DNA from: Mechercharimyces sp. CAU 1602
GTDB lineage: Bacteria; Bacillota; Bacilli; Thermoactinomycetales; JANTPT01
Length of the DNA stretch: 64,000 nt
Direction of reading: 5' to 3'
Assembly: GCF_024753565.1 (NCBI RefSeq)
Contig: NZ_JANTPT010000001.1
Span: forward strand, 558,001 to 622,000
The notes under the pieces are model-generated. The model saw only the letters and a program-made list of their open reading frames with translations, made no database searches and was not told where the DNA came from. The translations under genes were made by a program, and so were the position numbers. Below are positions 24,232 through 32,280 of this stretch, piece by piece. The stretch's first letter is position 1. Every line of letters starts with the position of its first letter.

Positions 24232-24624
24232 TCAATCTTGGAAGGATTGGACGCGTCCGTTAAATAACGTAAGTTTAGCCTGATGTAGAGTAGCTAAATA
24301 GCGACACAGTTCATTAGCCTTCCCTTTATCTCCGAAAGAAGCTGTCGAGGGAAGTAGTACATGAATCGTGCTAGTCCCACTCGGTTCCTCTTGCACTCCT
24401 ATCATCAAGGTGCGATAGCGCGGTGGGGAAGTGCTCTTCAATAGAAGCCACTCGTCAGAATATTGATGATACATTTGGATTTTATAGGGGAAAGCTGCCT
24501 CTTCATAAGGCCAACTCAGTTGTTTACCAGTACGGGCTAACTTTTGCTGATATTCTATAAGCGTGTGATGTAGATCGGCTAACGATATGGTTTCTTGTAG
24601 GTGAATATAGGCGCAAGTTGTCAT
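24232..24624 (-). CDS. DUF1885-family protein
   Basis: A 130-residue protein with the features I recall for DUF1885, a small alpha-beta family of Bacillales: GKQLSWPYEEAAFPY early on and SFGDKGKANELCRYLA with KLTLFNGR near the end. Function is unknown. ATG 24624 is preferred since AAAGGG lies nine bases before it; ATG 24633 overlaps that site. It lies upstream of dinB on the same strand, with the LexA box between the two. Confidence 0.7.
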   Translation of the reverse strand: MTTCAYIHLQETISLADLHHTLIEYQQKLARTGKQLSWPYEEAAFPYKIQMYHQYSDEWLLLKSTSPPRYRTLMIGVQEEPSGTSTIHVLLPSTASFGDKGKANELCRYLATLHQAKLTLFNGRVQSFQD

Positions 24625-24873
24625 CAGATCCATCCCTTTCTATCTGAAATACCGAACTATTCACAGTATAGCATGAATGGTATCGGTAGATAAAGGAAGA
24701 GCGGGTATGATAAAAATAACCAATCCACTAGATTTAGAATGAATAAGTGTTCAAGTTTATGTGAATAAATGGAATGTAAATGCTGAGAATGATTTGAAAT
24801 CAATGGAATAATGAAGGTTCGTTGGATGGAATCAGGAAATGCGTGTGAGATAGAATCTATAAAATATTATGAT

Positions 24874-24903
24874 TTCACATTGTAAAAAGGTGGCTTCTAT
24901 GAT
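24874..24903 (+). promoter_or_regulatory. Likely promoter of the GAF-domain gene
   Basis: TTCACA at 24874-24879, 18 bases, and TATGAT at 24898-24903. The rest of the 24625-24946 gap is AT-rich and shows nothing else. Confidence 0.5.
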
Positions 24904-24946
24904 AAGATGAAGCCGACTGGATAAAGATGCGATGGGAGATGAACGG

Positions 24947-25396
24947 ATGCATAAAGCGGATCTTTTGGACGAAGTCCGTGCTGACATCGGTCTTGCTTCC
25001 GATAAACTCGGTCAAGATATCGGAAGACTGTATCAGATAGCGGGAGAGATTATGTATCAGAAAGTGCCTGCTTATCAGTCCGTAGCAGTCTACCTGTCAA
25101 ATAGGACTCAGTTTGAGTGCGTATTTCAGGAAGGGTATAGTCCCTATCCACCCGTTATCCGTTTTGGTGAAGGCTTACATAGTTTGGCAGCAGTACGTGG
25201 CAGTGTAGTGCGTGAAAAAGTAGGTGTAAATATAGAGATATATGTTCCTTTTTACCATGGTCATCATTTAGTGGGTGAGTTAGTGGTTATGGGAGAAGAG
25301 TTTGGAAGTATTGATGAGGAGGACGTTGCGCTATTTAGCGAGGTTGCCTCTTTATTTGAAACAAAAGTGAAGGACGCGATCCGAGATGAGGGCTAG
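24947..25396 (+). CDS. GAF domain-containing protein
   Basis: A 149-residue single-domain protein. After an N-terminal helix (about 1-45) the pattern SVAVYLSNRTQFECVFQEGY, FGEGLHSLAAVRGSVVREKV and IYVPFYHGHHLVGELVVMGE is that of a GAF sensor domain, like the free-standing YtsP/methionine-R-sulfoxide reductase type. The Cys pattern of that reductase is missing, so a sensory role is more likely. GGGAG lies nine bases upstream of ATG 24947; ATG 24932 is an alternative. A hairpin and T-run follow. Confidence 0.8.
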   Translation: MHKADLLDEVRADIGLASDKLGQDIGRLYQIAGEIMYQKVPAYQSVAVYLSNRTQFECVFQEGYSPYPPVIRFGEGLHSLAAVRGSVVREKVGVNIEIYVPFYHGHHLVGELVVMGEEFGSIDEEDVALFSEVASLFETKVKDAIRDEG

Positions 25397-25451
25397 TTTG
25401 TAGCGTGACGATACAGATGAATAGATTGAATAGATGTGAGTGGGAAAGAAG

Positions 25452-25480
25452 AGGGCGGTCTTAAGCTCTCTTTTTTTGTT
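25452..25480 (+). terminator. Intrinsic terminator after GAF gene
   Basis: GAGGGC pairs with GCTCTC (one G-U) around a short loop, followed by seven T. Confidence 0.65.
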
Positions 25481-25496
25481 TACCTTCATTTAGGCG

Positions 25497-25542
25497 TTGA
25501 CTTCTATTAGTGTGACGCAATATAATAAATGTAACACACTAT
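25497..25542 (+). promoter_or_regulatory. Promoter and inverted repeat of the SR1P-like gene
   Basis: TTGACT at 25497-25502, 18 bases, and TATAAT at 25521-25526 make a strong sigma-A promoter. TAGTGTG (25508-25514) and CACACTA (25536-25542) form a 7-bp inverted repeat around the -10, a likely operator. In B. subtilis SR1 is repressed by CcpN under glycolytic growth; I cannot match a CcpN site with confidence here. Confidence 0.6.
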
Positions 25543-25578
25543 AGAGGGAAATAAAGACGAATTAGGAGGGGAACATGT

Positions 25579-25710
25579 ATGGAGATGATTGTTTGTCAAT
25601 CATGTGATCAAGTGGTGTCGTACATGAATGCGGAGAAGTGCGGGACATTGTACGGCCGTTGCGACTCATGTAAGGATGGAAAGCACAAAGCAGAGAGACG
25701 AACAAAGTAG
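25579..25710 (+). CDS. SR1P-like micropeptide
   Basis: A 43-codon gene with AGGAGGGG seven to eight bases before the ATG. The start MEMIVCQSCDQVV and the motif EKCGTLYGRC with CDSC match SR1P, the small peptide made from the dual-function RNA SR1 of B. subtilis (there MGTIVCQDC and TTLYG). SR1P binds GapA and stimulates RNase J1-dependent RNA decay. Four cysteines in two C-x-x-C pairs suggest zinc binding. The tail (KHKAERRTK) is more basic than in SR1P. It has its own promoter and terminator, giving a short transcript of about 270 nt, like SR1. Confidence 0.75.
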   Translation: MEMIVCQSCDQVVSYMNAEKCGTLYGRCDSCKDGKHKAERRTK

Positions 25711-25760
25711 TAAATGATAAGGAATTGGGAAAGAAGGAACTCCATAATTGGATATGATGT

Positions 25761-25815
25761 CAAATAAAAAAAGAGCATCCACAGTGAGTACCACGGGATG
25801 CTCTTTTTTTATTTG
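25761..25815. terminator. Bidirectional intrinsic terminator
   Basis: A 20-bp perfect inverted repeat (25761-25780 and 25796-25815) whose core is AGAGCATCC/GGATGCTCT, with A and T tracts outside. It ends both the SR1P-like transcript and the arginine decarboxylase gene. Confidence 0.93.
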
Positions 25816-27266
25816 ATCACATGAATGGTGTTAATATCTGGATCTTGCGGGCCTTGTACTGGTAAACCGGCATCAATATGCTTCTCAATATAACTGATAT
25901 TCTCTTGCGTAATGCGTTCACCCGGTAAGAGGACTGGAATGCCTGGTGGGTAAATCATAACAAATTCGGCGGTAATCGCTCCTGCTGATTCTTTGAAAGG
26001 AATTGCGATGGTGTCCGCGTAAAAAGCATCTCGTGGCGAGACAGCCAGTTCGGGAATGTCAGGAAGACGTACGGTTTCACGGTTGCGCTCATCGGGAGTA
26101 TAAAAGCGTGAAGCTAATTCTGTAAGGGCATTAAGTAGTGCTGAGATGGAAGCTTCGGAATCGCCTGGTGTAATGATGCACAAGATGTTGTATAGATCGC
26201 TTAACTCTACTTCTATACGGTGCTCATTACGCAACCACTTCTCTGCGTCGTAACCTGTGATCCCAAGTTGATGTAGATGGATTGTTAACTTGGTTTCATC
26301 CATATCATAATGGGCATCCCCATCGAGAAGCTCTCGTCCAAAACAGTATAGTCCATCGATTTGATTAATTTTATCTCTGGTGAAACGAGCTAAACGCAAT
26401 GCTTCGTCTAGGCGCTCCCTTCCCTTGGTGGCTAAATAGCGACGTGCAGTGTCAAGAGAGGCCAGGAGTAAATACGAAGTAGAAGTTGTTGTCAACATAC
26501 TGATAATAGCTTGTACACGATGGGGGTTGATACGCTCTGTACGGATATTGAGTACAGAACTCTGTGTAAGAGACCCTCCTAATTTGTGCATACTGGTAGC
26601 CGCCATATCAGCGCCTGCCTGCATCGCTGAGAGTGGTAGCTCATTGTGGAAGTGAGTGTGAACACCATGTGCTTCATCTACGATTACGGGGATACCGCGT
26701 TGGTGTATACGAGCGATAACCTGTTCTAGATTGACGGTAATTCCGTAGTATGTTGGATTGATAAGAAGAACGGCTTTTGCATCAGGATGAGCGCGTAAAA
26801 CGCGTTCTACTTCATGTTCTGTTACACCATGCGCAATGCCAAGTTGTTCATCCATCACAGGGTGGGCGAACACGGGGTGGGCACCAGCTAAGATCACGGC
26901 GGTAAGTACAGATTTGTGTACATTTCGTGGAACGATAATTTTATCTCCTGGTTTGACGACAGACATGACCATGGTCATAATAGCGCCACTGGTTCCCTGA
27001 ACAGAAAAGAATGTATAATCAGCTCCAAATGCTTTGGCGGCAAGCGTTTGCGCTTCTTCAATTGCTCCATGAGGGCGATGAAGGTCATCTAACGGTTCAA
27101 TATTTATCAGGTCGATGGAGAGAGCATTGGGACCGATAAAAGAACGAAACTCAGGATCCATGCCTTGCCCCTTTTTATGACCTGGGATATGAAAAGGAAT
27201 CGTTTGCCGGTTGGCATGTTCTTGTAGACAAGTGAATAGCGGTGATTGGTTTTGATTGTTTGACAT
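25809..27266 (-). CDS. speA: Arginine decarboxylase, Bacillus type (SpeA)
   Basis: A 485-residue, fold-type I PLP enzyme of the Orn/Lys/Arg decarboxylase family. The sequence opens with FHIPGHKKGQGMDPEF and SIDLINIEPLDDLH, a region nearly identical to B. subtilis SpeA as I recall it. The PLP lysine is Lys228 in TSMHKLGGSLTQSS, and the Asp-Glu-Ala-His motif is VDEAHGVHTHF. It makes agmatine from arginine as the first step to putrescine and spermidine. ATG 27266 is chosen because CAGGA lies eight bases upstream; ATG 27272 is too near. It stands alone as a transcription unit. Confidence 0.9.
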   Translation of the reverse strand: MSNNQNQSPLFTCLQEHANRQTIPFHIPGHKKGQGMDPEFRSFIGPNALSIDLINIEPLDDLHRPHGAIEEAQTLAAKAFGADYTFFSVQGTSGAIMTMVMSVVKPGDKIIVPRNVHKSVLTAVILAGAHPVFAHPVMDEQLGIAHGVTEHEVERVLRAHPDAKAVLLINPTYYGITVNLEQVIARIHQRGIPVIVDEAHGVHTHFHNELPLSAMQAGADMAATSMHKLGGSLTQSSVLNIRTERINPHRVQAIISMLTTTSTSYLLLASLDTARRYLATKGRERLDEALRLARFTRDKINQIDGLYCFGRELLDGDAHYDMDETKLTIHLHQLGITGYDAEKWLRNEHRIEVELSDLYNILCIITPGDSEASISALLNALTELASRFYTPDERNRETVRLPDIPELAVSPRDAFYADTIAIPFKESAGAITAEFVMIYPPGIPVLLPGERITQENISYIEKHIDAGLPVQGPQDPDINTIHVIK

Positions 27267-27362
27267 CGACATATCCTGCTTTCATTGTGGTAAATATCTC
27301 TGCACAGTATAGCAAAACCAATCACCAAGTGAAAGTGAAAGCGAAGTATCGCCATAAAAAAA

Positions 27363-27581
27363 TTAATAACGATACGGAGGAAGAGAATATGTGTGCTGAA
27401 GGGATTGCGGTATAACAGGACGACCAGGAGCTTGTTTTCCAGGGTCTACTATAATCGGACGGGGGTGAGCAGGACGAGGGTGAGGGTTAGGGCTAGGATC
27501 AGGAAGTTGCGCTTTTCCATAAACAGGGACCCAGTGCACACAAACCATCGGAATCCAGCCAGTTGGACAGGGAGGATACAT
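27363..27581 (-). CDS. Proline-rich small protein, probable spore coat component
   Basis: A 72-residue protein starting MYPPCPTGWIPMV, with about one quarter proline and repeated P-x-P and HPRP units, ending in a Tyr-rich tail. ATG 27581 is chosen because AAAGGAGGTG lies seven bases upstream; the in-frame ATG 27599 is in front of that site. It follows a second proline-rich gene after 22 bases on the same strand, behind a sigma-K promoter. No signal peptide, no recognised domain. A role on the spore surface is inferred from composition and promoter. Confidence 0.6.
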   Translation of the reverse strand: MYPPCPTGWIPMVCVHWVPVYGKAQLPDPSPNPHPRPAHPRPIIVDPGKQAPGRPVIPQSLQHTYSLPPYRY

Positions 27582-27603
27582 AAAGGCACCTCCTTTCATG
27601 GAG

Positions 27604-27828
27604 CTAATAAAGACCAGGGTAATAGGGATAGATGGGCTCTCCAGGTGTAGGGATGATGGGTCGAGGGCGACGGATGGGACGTGGTTCTATTGTAACGGGT
27701 CGTCCAGGAAGGATGGGAAAAGGAGCGGGTGATCCTGCATGGAATGGATGGGGAGGATGAGTGATAGGTGGCCGAATGTCCCCCGGAATATGGGCACTCC
27801 AATAGAAAGAGGATAGTGAAGGGAACAA
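27604..27828 (-). CDS. Proline-rich protein under a sigma-K promoter
   Basis: A 74-residue protein with start TTG 27828, seven bases after AAAGGAGG. It is rich in Pro, His and Arg (EPRPIRRPRPIIPTPGE) and ends IYPYYPGLY. The GRPV...RPRPII pattern recurs in the downstream gene, so the two are probably paralogues. A second open frame over the same DNA (start ATG 27847) contains the ribosome site inside it and looks like Ser/His noise, so it was set aside. The exact sigma-K match upstream suggests expression in the late mother cell. Confidence 0.6.
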   Translation of the reverse strand: MFPSLSSFYWSAHIPGDIRPPITHPPHPFHAGSPAPFPILPGRPVTIEPRPIRRPRPIIPTPGEPIYPYYPGLY

Positions 27829-27868
27829 GAAAGAATCCTCCTTTCATAGTGACGAAGAAGAGCTATGA

Positions 27869-27896
27869 TAACCTATGAAAGGAAGAGGAGAAGCGT
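27869..27896 (-). promoter_or_regulatory. Sigma-K promoter of the proline-rich gene pair
   Basis: On the minus strand AC (27896-27895), 17 bases, then CATAGGTTA (27877-27869): an exact match to the sigma-K consensus AC-N17-CATANNNTA, about 40 bases upstream of the first gene. Confidence 0.65.
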
Positions 27897-28043
27897 TCAC
27901 CCGTGCATCATAAGAAGGGTATTTGCCCATCTTGAGGACAGGTAGGGCTTTACCAGTAGATTCTACTTTACGTAGGGGAATATTTAAAGTATAATTTTTT
28001 AAAAATATATACAATATCGATTTTATAAAGAAATAGTAGATTT

Positions 28044-28682
28044 TTATGTGGAGGGCACTCGTAAAGCCAGTTCATATAAGGGCGAGAGTGCGGCAAAGGT
28101 AGACTCTATCAAGGAAAGGAGTTGTTCCTCATCTTGTATGCGAGTATCTGTGGCGGGGATGACGACACCACAGAGGAATTCCTCTTTTTTGATACGGGTG
28201 AGTCGTTCCAGTCGCTGCTCCATAGCAGTAAAATCCAATTCCTCAAGGGGGGTAGTATCTGGTTTAGTGTGGTCATTGGACACGACAAAATGATTGGGAA
28301 GAGATTGCCACAACGAATCTTCCTTCTGGAGCGATTGAGCAAAATTAGCTTTGTAAGGGTATTCGTAAATGAGTGCGAACAAGATGAAGAGTTCATTTTC
28401 GCGTAACCCTACTTGAAAATGAGGCAAGGATTTATAGCCCCTTTTATTTGTTGACCAGGCTACCCATGTTTCATCAGGTGGATTTACACTGCGACGTGCA
28501 TGTTTAGCTACATGGGGTGTAAATTCAGCTCCGAGTGAGGCGGACAGATAAGGAGTGATAACCTCTCCAATTGCTTCAAGCTTGGGACGAATCTCCGCCT
28601 TAAGTGCTTCCATCCGGGCATTTAATCCAGGTATCGCAAAAACGGCAAAGTCATTCTGATTAAACTGAATGTGTGTACTCAT
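28044..28682 (-). CDS. yktB: YktB / UPF0637 (DUF1054) protein
   Basis: A 212-residue cytosolic protein. The motifs FNQNDFAVFAIPGLNARME, HVAKHARRSVNPPDETWVAW and LPHFQVGLRENELFILFA match the DUF1054/UPF0637 family (B. subtilis YktB), of unknown function. ATG with GGATGGTGAT upstream, a modest ribosome site. It is monocistronic and convergent with nothing; the upstream 280 bases hold no gene. Confidence 0.87.
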   Translation of the reverse strand: MSTHIQFNQNDFAVFAIPGLNARMEALKAEIRPKLEAIGEVITPYLSASLGAEFTPHVAKHARRSVNPPDETWVAWSTNKRGYKSLPHFQVGLRENELFILFALIYEYPYKANFAQSLQKEDSLWQSLPNHFVVSNDHTKPDTTPLEELDFTAMEQRLERLTRIKKEEFLCGVVIPATDTRIQDEEQLLSLIESTFAALSPLYELALRVPST

Positions 28683-28966
28683 CTTTTATCACCATCCTAG
28701 CTATAGGTTGTGCCATAATGTAACCCATAATAACATAGGCACCACCTTTTTATCCAAAAGCAAAATGTATGCAATAAAAGAAAGAAAATATTGATGATTT
28801 GGTATAATGCTGTGACCAATGAGGGGGGATTTGCGTAAATTATAGTAACAACCAGAAATACGGACTTCTTGATCACAAGGTTTATTTTCTCATTAATGCG
28901 GATATGCTGGATTCAGAAACAAAGAACATCTAGTGTAACCGAATAGAAAAGGGGTGCAGTGAAACG

Positions 28967-29158
28967 GTGGAAGAAGTGATTAAAGCATTTAAGTGTCGGA
29001 CGCCGGAGGAAAGAATCCCTGTTTTGCGGTTGGAGTTGGACTATGAGTTGGCACGTCTCCATGAAGCCATCGTCGAGCAAAACACCCATCGAAAAGATCA
29101 GTGTAAAGCACGACTGCGGGAAATTCGTAAGGAAATGATGATGCTAGAAGCGCTATAG
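28967..29158 (+). CDS. Small helical hypothetical protein
   Basis: A 63-residue protein with GTG start and GGGGTG eight bases upstream. It is all helical and charged (PEERIPVLRLELDYELARLH, then a Lys/Arg-rich helix), probably a short coiled coil. No family was recognised. It is preceded by about 280 bases without genes and followed by 196 bases with a hairpin (ACAAGTG/CACTTTTGT) before the GDPD gene. Confidence 0.55.
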   Translation: MEEVIKAFKCRTPEERIPVLRLELDYELARLHEAIVEQNTHRKDQCKARLREIRKEMMMLEAL

Positions 29159-29354
29159 ACGCACAAAGACGATAGAAAAATAAAAATATATAGATATATA
29201 GAGTGTACTCACAAGTGGGGGTGCACTTTTGTCTTGTGGGCAGCTTGCAGAGGACAAGTTGTTTGATAATCGACGCAAAGTATTCTATGATGGAATCGAC
29301 TATACTTTTTGTGGACACATGCGCTAAAATTGTGGGATGAGAGAGGAAGGAATC

Positions 29355-30089
29355 ATGCAACAGGTAAAAGTGTATGCACACCGTGGATTCTCTGCCCAAG
29401 CACCCGAAAACACGATGGGAGCCTTTCGGGCGGCGATTGAAGCAGGGGCTGATGGTATTGAGTTGGACGTACAATTAACCCGTGATGGTGAAGTAGTCGT
29501 GATCCATGATGATACAGTGGATCGGACGACAGACGGGAGAGGTGAGGTATCCGCCCTGTCGCTGTTGGAACTCCAGCGTTTAGAAGCGGGTAGCTGGTTT
29601 GCACAGGAGTTTGTAGGGGAAAAAATCCCGTCCCTACGAGATGTGCTCGCTCTAGTCAGTCAGCATGGGTTGGAATTAAATATTGAGTTGAAAAGCTCGT
29701 TAGCTAGGGATTCAGAATTGGAACAGAAAGTACTGGCACAAGTAAAAGAATTTGATTGGCTCGAGAAAACTATTTTTTCATCTTTCCAGCATGAACGTTT
29801 AAAACGGCTGTTGAGGATAGAAGCGGGTGTGTCGACTGCTCCTCTCTATATGGCTGGATTTTTAAAGCCATGGCGCTACTGTCAGCAAGAAGGCTTTACT
29901 TCTATTCACCCATATTATATGGGAGTACAGGAAGAAGTGGTGACGGGTTGTCACCAGCATGGAATTAAAGTAAGAACGTACACGGTCAACGAAGAAGAGT
30001 GGATGAAACGCTTCATCCATCTGGGTGTAGATGCTATTATGACAGATCATCCAGATCGTTTGCGCAAGCTGATCGATCAAGGATATTAA
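29355..30089 (+). CDS. Glycerophosphodiester phosphodiesterase
   Basis: A 244-residue GDPD-domain enzyme that splits glycerophosphodiesters into glycerol-3-phosphate and an alcohol. The motifs are AHRGFSAQAPENTMGAF (residues 8-24, His-Arg-Gly), ADGIELDVQLTRDGEVVVIHDD (metal-binding Glu, Asp and catalytic His), and ELKS further on. There is no signal peptide, so it is cytosolic like YqiK/UgpQ. ATG 29355 with AGGAAGG upstream; ATG 29337 is a less likely start. The nfo gene follows after 40 bases. Confidence 0.88.
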   Translation: MQQVKVYAHRGFSAQAPENTMGAFRAAIEAGADGIELDVQLTRDGEVVVIHDDTVDRTTDGRGEVSALSLLELQRLEAGSWFAQEFVGEKIPSLRDVLALVSQHGLELNIELKSSLARDSELEQKVLAQVKEFDWLEKTIFSSFQHERLKRLLRIEAGVSTAPLYMAGFLKPWRYCQQEGFTSIHPYYMGVQEEVVTGCHQHGIKVRTYTVNEEEWMKRFIHLGVDAIMTDHPDRLRKLIDQGY

Positions 30090-30129
30090 GGGAAGAAGTG
30101 CGCTATATCTGGCGAAAAGGAGCAAATTT

Positions 30130-30960
30130 ATGAAAATCGGTTGTCATATAAGTGTGGCCAAAGGGCTGTATAAAGCGTCACAACGTGCACACGAAGTGGG
30201 AGCGGAATCTTTTCAGGTATTTACAAAAAATCCGCGGGGGTTGCGTCCGAAAAAACTTAATTATGCAGATGCGGAAAAAGGTGTTGCTTATTGCCAAGAG
30301 CACGGGATTACATTAGTGGCTCATACACCCTATATTACAAATTTATCCACATATAAGGAAGACTTACATGAAGTGACGATCCGTTCCATTAAAGAAGATT
30401 TACATATTGCGGAAACCTACGGTGCAATTGGAGCCGTCGTTCACTGTGGAAAGCATACTGGCAAGGGAGAAGAGTATGGGACAGAGCGGATGGTTGAAAC
30501 ATTAAATAAGATATTACAGGAGTACGAGGGTCCAACGAAATTATTATTAGAAAATACAGCAGGACAAGGGACAGAGCTAGGGTTGCAGATTGAAGATTTG
30601 GTGAAGATCCGAAATGCAACGGAGTATCCGGAGAAGATTGGTTTTTGTTTTGATACTTGTCACGGTTTTGCTTCGGGAGCATGGTCGGAAGACAGTTTTG
30701 AACAATTAGTTGCAACCATGAAGGAGACAGGGTATCTGGATAGTTTAGTCGCTATTCATTTTAACGATAGCAAAACTCCTTTTAACAGCCGTAAAGATCG
30801 TCATGAAAAGATTGGAAAAGGGGAGATTGGTGAAGCGGCGCTGGCTAAGTTTTTACGCAGCGAGGCATTCCAAAACCAGCCCGTCATATTAGAAACTCCG
30901 GTAGACGATGAAGGGGAATATGAAGAGGAAATTCGCTACTTACATCATTTAAAAGGGTAA
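30130..30960 (+). CDS. nfo: Endonuclease IV
   Basis: A 276-residue AP endonuclease for base-excision repair. The family signatures are visible: GCHISVAKGL at the start, LENTAGQGTELG, GFCFDTCHGFASG, and HFNDSKTPFNSRKDRHEKIGKGEIG, which hold the three-zinc ligands. AAAGGAG seven bases before the ATG. It lies 40 bases after the GDPD gene and 27 bases before a ylaH-like gene, so a short operon is likely. In Bacillus nfo is expressed in spores as well; no such promoter was recognised here. Confidence 0.94.
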   Translation: MKIGCHISVAKGLYKASQRAHEVGAESFQVFTKNPRGLRPKKLNYADAEKGVAYCQEHGITLVAHTPYITNLSTYKEDLHEVTIRSIKEDLHIAETYGAIGAVVHCGKHTGKGEEYGTERMVETLNKILQEYEGPTKLLLENTAGQGTELGLQIEDLVKIRNATEYPEKIGFCFDTCHGFASGAWSEDSFEQLVATMKETGYLDSLVAIHFNDSKTPFNSRKDRHEKIGKGEIGEAALAKFLRSEAFQNQPVILETPVDDEGEYEEEIRYLHHLKG

Positions 30961-30987
30961 GCCGATTGTGAGAGGGGAGATAGATTC

Positions 30988-31272
30988 GTGGCGCAGATAG
31001 AGACGTGGTTACAAAACCCTTGGGTCGCCTATTTCGTTATTTTGCTGGCAACCATGCTTGTATACAAAGTGGCATTTGCGATAGAATTGCCGATTTTAAA
31101 GTCGGTCGTTATCTATCTTGTATTGGCGATTGTATGTTATTTCTTTATGCTGATGTATCTCATTTTGCAAGCACCTATTATACAAATCCTTTTGATTACA
31201 CTGTTCATTATTGCTATTGCCCGCTGGCGTATGCGAGGGCCGAAGCGATCTAGCCGCGAAAAGCCAGAATAA
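30988..31272 (+). CDS. ylaH: YlaH-like membrane protein
   Basis: A 94-residue protein with three hydrophobic helices (about 12-30, 35-58 and 62-76) and a basic tail. The pattern PWVAYFVILLATMLVYKVAF and LPILKSVVIYLVLAIVCYFFM fits the YlaH-like family. GTG start with AGAGGGGAG upstream. Its function is unknown. In B. subtilis ylaH is next to ylaI; a YlaI relative is found 450 bases away on the other strand. Confidence 0.82.
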   Translation: MAQIETWLQNPWVAYFVILLATMLVYKVAFAIELPILKSVVIYLVLAIVCYFFMLMYLILQAPIIQILLITLFIIAIARWRMRGPKRSSREKPE

Positions 31273-31302
31273 GAAAAGAAAGCAAAAAGGGAGAGGGCTT
31301 TC

Positions 31303-31578
31303 ATGCAGAGAGAAGAGGCACTTCTTAATTGGTTACAGATGAAGATCGTGTGTGAAGCCAGGCCGCATGATCGCGCAGCTAGAGATACAGAACAGTTTTT
31401 TGCTACCATGCTACGTGAAGATCATGGGATTGATATTCTTCATGTCAGTTTAGAAGACTCTTTCTTCCGTGTTCGGTATACATGTGAAGATAAGCAAGAG
31501 GAAAAAGAGTACCCGCAGCCGGTAGCGCGACAATTACTAGATATGATTCAGGCAGAACCGAAATATAATGAACAGTAA
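31303..31578 (+). CDS. Hypothetical small protein downstream of ylaH
   Basis: A 91-residue protein with AAAGGGAGAGGG before the ATG. It looks globular, with helix EEALLNWLQMKIVCEARPHD followed by DTEQFFATMLREDHGIDIL and a beta hairpin. No family was recognised. It lies 30 bases behind the ylaH-like gene and is closed by a terminator, so it is likely the last gene of that operon. Confidence 0.65.
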   Translation: MQREEALLNWLQMKIVCEARPHDRAARDTEQFFATMLREDHGIDILHVSLEDSFFRVRYTCEDKQEEKEYPQPVARQLLDMIQAEPKYNEQ

Positions 31579-31586
31579 AGAATAGT

Positions 31587-31620
31587 AAAAACCCTCTTCT
31601 ATCGTAGTGAGAGGGTTTTC
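31587..31620 (+). terminator. Intrinsic terminator
   Basis: AAAACCCTCT and AGAGGGTTTT form a 10-bp stem around a 12-base loop, with the T-run inside the right arm. Confidence 0.8.
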
Positions 31621-31723
31621 GTCTGATGTAAGTATGTGATAAGGGATAAGGGAAAAGTGCGTTTGGATGTTTGTGTTACAAAGAAATGAAGTGGGCGTAG
31701 TGGGAATAAAAGGAGGAATCTTT

Positions 31724-31921
31724 TCATTCAAACTTTCGTTGTGGGAAGGAAAGGGGATGACCGCTAGCTTTTTTCCCCCTGCGGGCCATGGTTTTGAACG
31801 TAATTCGCTCATCGCATTGTGGACAGAGAAACATGCGGTGCGGATGTTTCTGTAGTCGGCGGGATTGCTTATTATTAGGGGTAAAGGGCCGGTCGCATAA
31901 AATGCAAGTGAGCTGTTCCAT
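31724..31921 (-). CDS. ylaI: YlaI-family zinc-ribbon protein
   Basis: A 65-residue protein with two C-x-x-C pairs: TCILCDRPF at residues 5-8 and FLCPQCDERIT near 33-36. The fragment KQSRRLQKHPHRMFLCPQCDERITFKT matches the YlaI family of small zinc proteins as I recall it (there with RPIHTYMC). AAAGGAG precedes the ATG. Its role is unknown. Confidence 0.75.
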   Translation of the reverse strand: MEQLTCILCDRPFTPNNKQSRRLQKHPHRMFLCPQCDERITFKTMARRGKKASGHPLSFPQRKFE

Positions 31922-31944
31922 GGATCAAACTCCTTTTTCATGGT

Positions 31945-32280
31945 TTAAGGGGTGGACTGATCAACAATACTTTTCAGTTCACTAATTGTATCTGTTAAAA
32001 AGGGAAGATCGGATAGCTGAGATAAGAGGATACTGAGCAAACTGATGACGATAGCGGTACCGATTGTAAGCCCTAAGCCTCGGCTTAGACCAGCCAACAG
32101 ATTAATCCAGATCACACGCTTTGGATCGGTGTAGTGGAAGAGCAAGTCTTGGACACGAGACTGTTCCATCCACAGCGACAGCTTATGCAGGTGTTGGTTT
32201 AATTGATCTGTTTCCTCCGTTAACTTTTCAGTCTTTCTGATCCACTCAGGATACTCCGTCATCTTATTCGGTTTCATCAT
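31945..32280 (-). CDS. DUF5665-domain membrane protein
   Basis: A 111-residue protein. A charged helical N-terminal half leads to DPKRVIWINLLAGLSRGLG, the hallmark of the DUF5665 family, and one hydrophobic helix (about 68-95) follows. Function is unknown. ATG 32280 is chosen since AAAGGA lies seven bases upstream; the open frame extends to 32451 but has no ribosome site there. It is transcribed toward ylaI, 23 bases away, so the two may be co-transcribed. Confidence 0.8.
   Translation of the reverse strand: MMKPNKMTEYPEWIRKTEKLTEETDQLNQHLHKLSLWMEQSRVQDLLFHYTDPKRVIWINLLAGLSRGLGLTIGTAIVISLLSILLSQLSDLPFLTDTISELKSIVDQSTP

Noticed and set aside
27596-27847. An 83-codon frame overlapping the proline-rich gene
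   Set aside because: The ribosome site lies inside it, and the translation is rich in Ser, His and Thr like an out-of-frame reading.
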